Source: Luidia sarsii (taxonomy: Eukaryota; Echinodermata; Asteroidea; Paxillosida; Luidiidae). From it: a DNA stretch of 64,000 nt. Shown piece after piece: positions 24,505-36,300 of the stretch; within the stretch, counting starts at the first letter, position 1; every line of letters starts with the position of its first letter. The DNA lies in assembly GCA_949987565.1 (NCBI GenBank), contig OX465118.1, positions 11,482,384-11,546,383 on the forward strand, given 5' to 3'. A program made the translations under genes and the position numbers. The notes beneath the pieces are model-generated. The model did not search any database, had not been told where the DNA came from, and saw only the letters and a program-made list of their open reading frames with translations.

Positions 24505-24870
24505 AAGGCCCTATACAACATTGGTAAAGGTCAAACGATTGCCACAGTTTGTGCGTTAAACCATCAAACATTCACAAAAAGCAATACTGGGTTTCAGCTC
24601 AAATGGTGATCTGAGAAAGTAGAAAAGGGCAAGAAGCCGTCACGGTTTTTGCACCATTCTGTAGTGTAACAAAAAGTTTATGACTTGCGAGTAATAATTA
24701 CTATTTGTTGATGTTTGAGTGAAGATTTCTAGGGAAGTACAGCATCACAGACCGTAAGATTTCAACTTGAGGGTTCTATAATGACCATCTACAAACTGTG
24801 TAAATTTATAGAAGGAAATCTGTGGACATCGATGTTTCCCGATCTTCCTAATGTTGTATAGGGCCTTTAA
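24505..24870. mobile_element. MITE, family B, overlapping the TRPC stop codon
   Basis: The ends aaggccctatacaacattgg and caatgttgtatagggccttt-like are inverted, and the core is shared with copies at 26255-26588, 34332-34690, 41330-41590 (truncated), 49788-50172 and 56388-56753. The right end contains the last codons and the stop of the TRPC reading frame. Confidence 0.8.
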
Positions 24871-27142
24871 TTTTGCTGATAACACACCTTTCGTCAGCGG
24901 CAGATGTTTCTCCCAGAATATTTGCGATGCGCTCTAACAAATCGTCTGAGCGATGACTTGATTCGGCCAGGACGTCTGCTTTCACTCCGCCATCGGAAGC
25001 CTCCAGTTTCGAGAATTCCCGATTCAGGTCACGAACCAACCCTGCCAACTCCGTCTTCTCCCCCTCTAACTTGCTGGCAATTTTCTCAAGACCGCCCCTC
25101 TCCTCCCGAAGCTCTCGGTTGGAGTCCTGCAGCTCCGTGTTTGATCGCCGGACTTCCTCAATCTCGGCCGAGTGAGAGCTTCGCGAGTTCTCCAGCTCTT
25201 CGCGAAGCTGAGCCACGCCGCTCTGAAGCTCTTCCGCGACGCCCTTCGTCTTCCGTTCGGCTTCGGCGAGCTGGGCCTGGAGGCTGCGGATCTTTTTATC
25301 GAGACGCGCTTCCTTCTGGCTCCTGACCTCGAGCTCTGCGGCGTGATGTCTTGAGAGTTTGTCCATCTCCACTCGATGGGCAGCGACGGCGTACTTCAAG
25401 CTGGACGGCTGCTCGGCGTGGGTCGGGCTGCCCTCCCTGATGCCTTCCAGTGTCTTAGACAGCGCGGCCTTCTCCTCTCTCAGGGTATCCACCGCTTCCT
25501 TCAGGCGTCGGTTGGCATCCCTGAGTTTATGGAAGGCATCCTTGTGCTTAGCAAGTTGCTCGTAAACCTCCCCCGCCGTGCCAGACTTGTAATCGTCCAA
25601 TTCGGACTGAACAGCTTCCACGGCCTTCCTCAGATCGTCGGCCTCCTTGCCAGACTGGACGATGACGTCTTGAAGCCGGCTGATGTCGTCTTTCAGGAGA
25701 GCCTTCTCCTCCTCCATCCCGCGGACGATGTCCTTGACTTCCCGGTTGCTCCTCTGCAGGTCTTGAATGGCTCTGGCCATCTCGGCCTCGAGTTGGTCTC
25801 GGTGCTGTATCTCCTTGGAGTACTTGTTGCTCAGCTCCGCTGCGTCGGCTCTCAGCTGGGCGATGGTCTCCCTCAACTGTTGGGCGTCCATCTCCCTCTC
25901 CGCCATCTCCTTGTACTGGGTCTGCTGCAGGCTGCCCGTCTCGTCCCAGAGGGTGCCCACGTTTTCGTTGAGGGCGACAGACTGGCTGACCAGCTCGCTT
26001 GCCCGGTAGCTCAGCGGGTCCAGATCCGACAGTTTGCCGTGGACGTTGTCCGTCTTGTTGTGGGTCGTGTCCAGGGATTTCCCCATCTTTTCCAGGTGGC
26101 TTTGAAGAGAAAATCTAAAGAAGTTTTAAAAAAAATGCCGTTGCTTATTCACGATCTCATGCTCATTAGAGCAAAATTACCCAGAGGTATTTAGAAATCT
26201 TTCTTGGGAAAGATACGTTGATCCCAGATCTACCAAATCATATCTCGGGTCTTGAAGGCCCCATACAACATTGGTAAAGGTCAAAAGATTGCCACAGTTT
26301 GTGTTAAACCATGAAACATTCCAAAAAAGAAAATTGGTAGTCTGAGAAAGTAGAAAAAGGCCAAAAACCTTCACGGTTTTCGCACCATTCTGTGGTGTAA
26401 GAATTTTTTTATTACTCGCGAGTAATAAACTATTTGCCGATGTTTGAGTGAAGATTTCTAGCGAAGTACAGCATCCCAGATTTCAACGTGAGGATTCTTT
26501 CATGGCCATCTACAAACTGTGTAAATTAGAAGGAAATCTGTGAACATCGATGTTTTCCGATCTTCCCAATGTTGTATTGGGCTTTTAAGTGTTCGTTTTT
26601 GTCAGGCGATATCCTGGAGCATGTCTGGGAAAGAAGGAGAAGGAAGACTCCGGACATTTCTTACTTGAAAGCCATGATGTCATTTCTCAGCGTCTGGAGG
26701 TCACGGGGTCTGGCGCTTTCGTTGTTCTGTGATTCTGTCGATAAATTCGACTGTATGTATCTCGTGCTGACCAGCTTCTGAACTCTCTGTCGACAAAATA
26801 AACCAACAAGATTGATTTCCATTTCGTTTTCATCTCCAAGGCTGACCTTGAAAGAAGGATGTTAAGCCTTATTTACATTTGGAATCTTGCATTACTCTGT
26901 AATATACCTTGTAATCGTCAAGTTCTTTCTGGTTATAGACTTCTTTCTGAAAGGGAAGAAAATGGGAAAGAGTATAGTACAAAAGCATTTTCATAACGAC
27001 TTTCATAAAAACAAAAATTCGTATGTCTATCAAAATTATTAATAATTAGGTTACAGAGCTGAGAGCCAGGAGGGAACGTGAGAGCGAGAAAGAGAAACAG
27101 AGACAGAGACAGAGACAGGGACAGGGATAGGTACAGGGACAT

Positions 27143-27196
<54 letters not shown>

Positions 27197-27281
27197 AGAC
27201 AGGGACAGGGAGAGAGACAGAGACAAGGACAGATACAGAGACAGAGACAGAGACAGAGACAGAGACAGAGACAGAGACAGA

Positions 27282-27313
<32 letters not shown>

Positions 27314-30300
27314 GTAAGTCGACTTACTCGGTTGACAACCCGCCGCCTCATGCCCGAGCAAAACGAGTAGACTCGATACAATGACTTCATGGAGGGGATG
27401 AGGTTGAAAGGAGGAGGGAGCGTGCCCACCGGCCTCAGGTAGACAGCCCATACAGTGGCTCGGTGAAACTTCCACTCCGTGTCGGCGTGTTCCTGTCGGT
27501 GGTACAAGAACAAACAATTTAAATGAGGGTGAAAACTAGCGGCATTAGCCGACAGAATATTGAACGGTGAAAGTGGTGGGTTTTAAGAGCCTTTTTCTGA
27601 CATAGGGGTTGGTTTGAGGTTGGGGTCGGGTTAAAAATTAGGTGGGGGGTTGGGCTTTGGATTGAACTAGACATTCCCTTCTTGAACCAGCTTTTCTCGA
27701 CAGATCTTTTGTTTTCGTCCCAGTGTGCTGATGAAACGGAGTTGTCTGCCGCCCTCAATCGTCTCACCTCAGTCAGGTTGTAGGTGTTGGACAGCATACC
27801 GATGAGGGCGTTCAGTAGCACCAGGACAGCCACAATGAGATAGGCCTGATAGATGAAGGTGCCGAATGTCTCAGCCACAGAATGCTTGGAGGGGACCATG
27901 AGAATCGAGATATCCGTCAGTCCGTACAGGGACCAGTATAAGTCTGTCATACTTGCAACGAAGCTGTGGAGAGAAAACAAAGTCAGCCGGTTCAGTCCAA
28001 GAGATGGCTGCACTTCTGTGCTAGACCTACTGAGCTGACCATAGCCGCGATGGAGTTTTGTACCTCCAAAAAAACGGAAATCCACATGAAAATGTGAAAT
28101 CTGATTCTCGATTGAGGAAAACTATCATCCAAGCATTCCCATCAATTACAACAATTCATTCGAAAAACAAAGAGTCGATAAACATGCGACGAAAGGCCTG
28201 AGACAATTAAAAAGATTTTTTTTTAAGCCAATGAAGATTATAAGTCTTTCTCGAGTTTTCAAATCAAACAAACAAGGGAAAAACTGACTGGGAACTTTTT
28301 CAACAAATTTGAAGAATTGGCAAAGAAACCTTTGACTGGACCGGGATTTTAACCAGAGACCCCCGGATTAACGTATCTGTGATCTTCTACCTAAGCTATC
28401 CAGCCCTTAGATGGTGGCCTCCCAATTAGTCAACAAGTCTTTGCCGGGACGGGGCCGCCAGTCAGCCTGAGAAGCAATACAACCCTTTGCCAGTTTTTCA
28501 ATTTCTTGATTTTTGAAAGTTTGGATGATTTGGGGTCATTTGGATCAAGAACTAAATGTAGTTTCAACATGTTGGCATTACTTTCTCAGATGATAAGAGC
28601 TCAGGTTCAAATCCCGGTCCAGCCAAAGTTTTCTTTGCCATTTTTTAATTTGTTCACACACACAAAAAAACCCAGTTTTTCTTGTATTGTTCTACTTCAA
28701 AGTGAGCTGGAAATCGGTAGGCAACCTCAAGGTGTACTCACGTTGAAAATCCCACAAGTAAACGACAAGAATCACCCTCGTTTCCCTCTTGCATGCAGGT
28801 CCGTGTGGCCGACTGGCCCGCCGAGTAGTAGTTCTGGAACAAGCCGATGGCAAAAGCGAACCAGATGAACATAAAAGTAGCAAGGAACTTGGCGATGTCC
28901 GACACCATGGCGCCCATGGAGATGCGAAGCGGCCCAACCGAGTCACTGACCAGGAACAGATTGGTCATTCGCAGTACGGACACTGTTATGGCCACACCGA
29001 AGAGCGTACTGGCCACCACGGTGGGCTCGTATTGGTCATCTCCCAAGGACGCCCTCAAGTGTCGGAGATGGCTGAAGGAACCGTCCGTGTCGTCTCGGAA
29101 CAGATTGGAGAGCGGATCGGTGGGGTCTGAGACCTTGCACCCAGACAGCGCCTGATTGATGACTCCCTCGATGCCATCCAGTACCGTGGCGTTGACCCTT
29201 TCCTGTAGACTGTCCAGGTTAGAGCTGATCAGGTCATGTAAGGATGGAGGGTTGTATGCCGTCTCTCCTGTCTCGCTTGGCAGGGACTGGAGAACGAACA
29301 CAGCCAGGTAGAGTGTCATGATGAGGAGCTCGTGCACGTTGGCACTTTCAGAGAAGTAATGTTCAAAGCCGTGCTTAACTAGCACCTTGAGATGCAGCCA
29401 GGCCAACCCTGATCATCGGAGAAAACGAGATTCAAACCACTGATTACTTGTGCATCACCACTTCGATAACCAATTGTGACCCGGCACAGCATAATGAGGA
29501 ATAACCCTCACATTTGAGATTTTGAGATTTTTTAACTAATGATGTGAAAGAGTATACCATTAGCTTTCAAAATGATATCAAAATATAATATCCTCTGATA
29601 CTTAAAATTTCCGAAAATACAAAAAAAAGAAAATTGATTTGTAATCGAATTGTGAATATACTTTAACTTCAGGCGTTGTTTACTCAAAAAGTGTTTTGGT
29701 GGGATATTCCTCATGTCGTTGTGCCGGGTCACAATTGGTCGGGACAAGGCATGCGGGCACAATGGTTGCATTTTGGCTTCAGGAGTATACAGAGACGCCC
29801 TTATCACAGCTAAAAGTCTCTTCAGGCTGCGGTGTTGTTTCTTACCTACGATCCAGATCATGACAAGCATGTGAAGTGTTTCTGTGGTCCTTGGATAGGC
29901 GTGTTTTCCCAGCACGGTGATGACGATCATGAAGACAAGGACGGTCAACCCAGAACCGGCCTTCATCATCATCATGACGTAGCTGTGAACAGTCACAAGA
30001 TCATACTTATGATTGGTTACCCGACACGTTAAAGGCCGCCGCACTCAAAAGCTATCTGCTGAGCAAAAAGTCTCTCGAGGTCGTTAGCTCAGCACGTAGC
30101 TCATCGTGTGCGCTGATGAACTTTTGGTGAGATTTCTGCCTCAAGAGGCCGTGAGACCAATATCTATCCTGTTTGATTTTGGCAACCACGTGAATGGGGC
30201 GTGCGCTTTCATTGACTAGTTGCTATGTTTTTTGGCTCAGTACGTAGCTCAAGTCGCCGCACACGATGAGTTTTCATCCACGAGAGGCGAAAAAATCAAA

Positions 30301-33300
30301 CAGGATGGTTTTGGCAACCACGTGAATGGGGCGTGCGCTTTCATTGGCCAGTTGCTATGTTTTTTGGCTCAGTACGTAGCTCAAGTCGCCGCACACGATG
30401 AGTTTTCATCCACGAGAGGCGAAAAAAATCAAACAGGATAGATATTGGTCTCACGGCCTCTTGAGGCAGAAATCTCACCAAAAGTTCAGCGCACACGGTG
30501 AGCTACGTGCTGAGCTAACGACCTCGAGAGAGAATTTTTGCTCAGCAGACAGCTCTCGTGTGCGGCGACCTTTAAGTGGACGCGGTTACTGCGCGTGACG
30601 CGCATTTTGAACGCGCAGACGCCAGGCGTTATTTTACTGTGGCCAGTTATCACGAAAGTGCGTGTGCTAACTCTCATGATCAAAAGTGTCAGCTTATAAG
30701 TGTGGGTCCAATTTTAACAGAGCTATTCAAAAGAAAGTCGTGTTTTATATGTTCCAAAATAGCAGTGTATGCCTATAATTATTTATCCGGCACTGGCATT
30801 CTTCCTGGGGGTCGTTCCTGCTGATGTTTATGCATATTCATGTATGTTCTTTACTCGCAGGAATATTATGCATAAACATCAGCGGAAAGAACCTCCGGCA
30901 GAATAACCTTCCGGGCAAGACAGCCGGCATGACGTAATGGCAGTGAGGGACCGGCAGAATAGCTTCTTTTGTATGCAAGATCGCCCAAAACAAGGCTGAA
31001 AGCCACTCAAGGTTAAGGGCTATTGAAAGAAGGCGACGGAGAGGGACTCAGGAAGGCCGGAGATATGAGTTAACACCCCCTTGCGGGAAGAATGCCGTTG
31101 CCGGCTGAATATACACTGCCTTCAAAATGACATCAATGGGCTCACGGTAATCTGGCGAAATTGACAACCCTCTCGGTCGGGACGAAGATGTAGAGGAGGC
31201 AGATGAAGGGATAGCCGAGGAGGACGAGAAGGAGCAGTAGGATCTGATGGAACAATCCACGCTCGTTCCAATCCAACAGACTCCTATAGAACTGCACAAT
31301 GATGGCCTTCTGGGAATGAGGATGAGCTATGAACTGCAAAGAGAGATACAGAAATAGGTGGCATGATTCATTAGGGAAGGAAGCGTGCACTGTAAAAACG
31401 AACTGCACCTCATGCACTTCTGCAATGGCACATATGTGACCCGGCACAGCGACATGAGGAATATCCCACCAAAACACTTTTTGAGTAAACAACGCCTGAA
31501 ATCAAAGTATCTTCTCAATTCGATTAAAAATCTCCTTTTTGGGGGGGGGGATTTTCGGGAAGTTAATGTATTGGAGAACATTTTGATATCATTTGGAAGT
31601 TAATGGTACACTCTTTCACATCATTAGAAAATCTCAAAATCTCAAAAGTGGGAGTTATTCCTCATTACGCTGTGCCGGGTCACATATTTTGTCCCAGAAT
31701 CATGAACACTTGAGGCACCTACTGTACTACATGCACCTGAAATACTGTAGCTCAAGCACATGGGGCATTGCAGTCACTTCATCAAAAATCAGATGAGGTG
31801 CATGAAGTGCTTCATGTACAAGAATATCTCCCTATTTATTGTACCTCAAGCACATAGAGTGAAAGTGAGCATCACCGCGTGCGCATGTATCATGCATCAT
31901 GTGCCTCAACATACTTCATCCATGTGCGAGGTACGACAGAGCTTGGAATCCAGAAAAGGATGAGGATAAAGGAAACCAGAAATGAAGGATTTGGAATTTC
32001 CATCTCTTCTGGGCAAACGATAATGCAATCACCTCCTTCTGCTGATACTTGATGGCCTCGAAGAGCTTCGCTAACGGATGCTGTTTGCCGTCGGTATGTC
32101 TGTACTTGTCTGTGTTGTGGTACCGAAACAACGCAAGGATCTAGGCGGGAAGATAAAAGACGGCCATGCCAGAAATGTGCTTTGCAACTGACAACAAAAG
32201 AAAAATCCATTTCGTCTCCCCAAAAAGATGAGCATTAATAATTCTATTAATATCAGAATTAGCTTAAATACAGGATGAAAAGCAGCTGCCGAAGTGGTTA
32301 CATTTTGTCGTTCCGTCACAAGCTCATTTCTATTTTTTTATACTCGATTCAATCTACTCGATTCATTGAAAGGAGTTACTGCATCAAATTAACCTTCTTG
32401 GCCCCTTTGTCAAGTTTGAACTGAAATGATATGTCAAAGCTCTGGGGTAAAAAAAAGTGTCATCGTTGTCGATAACAATGTGCACGTCTCTGTCACTAAC
32501 AACATCATCCTCATTGTCGCTGTCGTTATCATCTCAATATAGGAGGGTTTGCGATGACACAATGTATAAGGTCTCTTAAAGAAGAGGTGTGGTTCTGCAA
32601 AGAACCTGAGTGATAACTCGACGTTTCTCCTGATGACGGCCAGAGAATACTGGTCGAAACGTCGAGTTACCTCTTCTTTAAGATACCTTATACAATAGCC
32701 TATGCCTGAGCTCCTCACAGCAGTGCTCGACAGACCCGCCTGGCAAAAGATGTCAGCCTCTTGCGCTCAGATCCCCCCGACGACTATCCAGTCGAGGGAA
32801 TGATGATGATGATGATGATACATGGTGTCACCGTAAACCCTCCTATATTGTCTCACCCACCATGTAAAGCCTTAAGTCGTTATCATCTTCATTCCCAATG
32901 TCACTGTCACCGTCGTGGTCCTTGTCATTCCCCGTGACTCGGTCTCCACCTCACCTCCTCGGTGGAGGAGGACTGGCCGAGGATATCGGCGGCAAACCTC
33001 TCGATGCCGTCGGCCATTTTCTCGTACTCCTTGCTGAAGTCCTCCCAGGTGCGACTCAGCGATTTCACCTTAGCGCTCAGCTCGAAGGCGTGACCGAAGA
33101 TGTCCGTCTGCGTGGCCAGGATGTAGGCTGGCTGAGACAGGGCACGGTACACGTGCAGGCTGGACACTGCTTGCGTCAGACTGACGTCACCACCGGCGGA
33201 GATGCTAGGTTCAGTGATAGCGCCACCAAGGTCCAAGAGTAACTGCGTACGGACCGGATCAAGCAAAGGATTTGAGTGTGGTATGACGATAGGATTGCTG

Positions 33301-36300
33301 TAGACGAACCAGGCCCGGCCTCCGTATGAGCAGCATAGAGCTCTATAAATTAACTAGAGTGCGCACTCCCCTATCAACACGCGGTATGAACGTGTGCCGA
33401 CATGGACGCGCATCCGCCATTACCAAAGAGGGCCACTTCAGCTCGAAGTGCCCGGATGTCAGTATCAATCGCGCGTAATGGGGAAAGGTATAGCCGGAAG
33501 GTTGTGGATGCCGAAACTAAAATATTATAGAAACGGTTTTTAGTAAAGAAAGGAAAGGCCATCAATACTTCAAGGGATTGGCGAATTTCAATGTCCTACT
33601 TTCTTTTGTAAAAAATTGGGATTAGTTTGGCCCATAGAGATCCATGCATTTGCACCTCTTTGGTAATGGCGTCGCAGTCCCCTTGTCGGCACGCGTCACG
33701 CGATGAGTGCGCACTCTAGTTTATTTATAGAGCTCTATGATGAGCAGTCATGTCTGGGGCCACTGGTATATATCACGGCCCTATTTTCATATGGGTGATC
33801 AAGCGTGACAATCTGCTTAGCAGGAAAAGTCTTCCTTGGGTAAACAGGATCACGAACCACATTGTGATGTCAATTGCTTAGGCTCGGGCTCAGGCTTCGT
33901 CTCCGTCTGACAAAACCCAGGTTGTGCTTTGTTTCTGAATTTAAAGGTTTGTTGGCTTGATAGGTACAGGGTATTCCCCAAGAAACTGGGGCCAAACGCT
34001 TTTTTTTTTTTAGATGCCTGTGATATTATAACGAGTAAGACAAAATATGACCGAAGCCTAAGCCTGAGCCTAAGCCTTCATTTCGAAAACAGCCTAAGAC
34101 TGCGTAGCGCGATTCGCAATCAAACAGTCGCATTGGAACCTCAAGAAACGCTTCTCTTGGACAAGAACTTATCTGAAAGTCTCGATATGGCAACGAATCT
34201 GAAATGCGAAGGGTGAATCGTTGTCTTTTAAAAAAACTGACTGGGTGCATGGTACAGCAGGCCCGTGGGAACACATTTTTGTCAGTGGGTGTTGGGATTG
34301 GCAAGATGGTTCTTATGACATGGTGTGCTTTAAAGGCCCAATAGAACATTGGTAAGATCGGAAAACAGAGATGTCCACAGATCTAATTTACACAGTTTGT
34401 AGATAGTCATGATAGAATCCTCATGTTGAAATCTTACGGTCTGGGATGCTGTATTTATCGAGAAAGTCATCACTCAAACATCGACAAATAGTTTATTACT
34501 CGCGAGTCATAAACTATTTCTTACACTACAGAACGGTGCGAAAAACGTGACGGTTTTTCGCCTTTTTCTACTTTCTCGGGTTACCATTGAGCTAAAACCT
34601 TCGCATGATTCCTTTTTAGGAATGTTTAATGTTTAACATACAAAGTGTGGCAATCTGTCGACTTTTACCAATGTTGTATAGGGTCTGTTAAAAACAGGGC
34701 GTGCTGTAGAATATTCCATCACCCCGTCATGAAAGCAGGGGGTGCTGCAGCCGCCTTAGCACCTCTTGTTCCCGCGGGCTTGTGGTACAGTCTTGTATAC
34801 TATAGGCAGTTTGCCGGTCATTGCCAATTCACCTTGACGCTGGAGAAATTATTCCTCTGAGCGGCAAGAATCAAAGGAGTAATGGAGGGGTGAAAGTCAT
34901 CGTTGTCACTCGTTGCTTGCAGAACTTCCTCACGGAGAGCCTGAGTACAATGGAAGAACATGTATTAGTACGGATCAAGGTCAGATTCGGTAATCCCTAC
35001 GCATTTCATACGGGCGTCTATAGTCTGAATGCCATGGGAAATGTTTGTGCAAGCCGACGATCATTTTTATGCGTGATTTCGGCCAAGTCATGCAAGAATC
35101 GCTGATCGTCTAGTCGTGTGAATTCAGCCAGCGGTCGGCGAGTGTGAACCTTTCGTGCCGGATTTCCACGGGAATCGATTTCCAAGAAGTCAATGATGGT
35201 TTAAGACTGCTCCACGCTAAGTTTTTCCTCACATTGAATCCAGGTTATCATTGTTACTGCCTTGTGGAAATATTTTTTTGTTAAGTCCCCAAAACTCACA
35301 AACCACTACACAATTTCCTTTGCGATTCCATCATAACCTTTCCTCTGGTCCCACCAAGTAATTTTCTCCCACCAAGTAATTTTCTCCATAATAATCATCT
35401 GATATCTGGCGTTTAGTCTATAATATTTCTCCCTCCCCATATTGACGCCACAATGATATTGCTATCAAAACATTCCTCCAATTTCTTCTGCATTTGCTTG
35501 CTTTCATCCAATTCTTCCAATTCTTCTTTTCTTCTCCTTTTCTTTCTCCCCTTTGCCCAAAAGAGGAATCTATAGAGCATGTGCTCCGTAAAAAGATTGG
35601 TCGATTCTGATAGCGCTGTTTCCTTTAGAGTCCCTATAAAAAGATTCAAAGAGTTTCCAAAGGGCGCGATCTCACCTCTTTGTCCTCAAGATACTGACAT
35701 ATATCCTTAGACACGTGGTCAGACTCCACGTCGATAGCTCTCAACAGGGCGTCACCCAGAGGAATGTCGTATTTCAGCAGCACAGTCACGACGTCTAAAA
35801 AAAAAATCATCCAGCAAAATTTAAAAAAATCCTACTGTTATAGAAAACGGGCAGGTGTTTTGTCCTTGTTGGGAATTGCATGGAGAGTGTTTTTCAGCTT
35901 TTCCCGCAGCCATTTTTTTTTGTTACAGCCAAAAGCCTGGCAGTACACCGAGTGTATACACAAACTGCACGCAGTAGAGCGCAAATCCGGGAACCTCGCG
36001 TTCGTACGGCAGTTCCCGCAAATACATCACAACCCCGCAATCTGCGGCGGCACCTTCGAAAAGATGGCGACGTACAGAAACGCAAATTTGACCACTGGAG
36101 GCTCTACAATTCCATGAATTTTCTCTCTTTATAAAAAATCGTACGTGAGTGGCTCTTAGGTAATTGTAGGTTGTTGTTAACACCCAATCAGATGAGCATT
36201 TGATGGGTTGCATTCCCCTTTAAGTTGAGGTTTGGAAGCATTTTTTAGAATTTAGTGCCCTCTTTAAAAACGTACCCAAAATTTGTTTTCATTCCTCGAA

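Noticed and set aside
27046..27517. Arg/Asp repeat protein on + and Cys/Pro or Ser/Leu repeat proteins on -
   Set aside because: They are artefacts of the GACAGG hexanucleotide array. Only 27328-27492 on the - strand is a real exon.
33243..33297. Earlier acceptor for TRPC exon 4 (adding about 18 codons)
   Set aside because: It would put the join to exon 3 out of phase. The acceptor at 33243 restores the ankyrin sequence [16 protein letters not shown] exactly.
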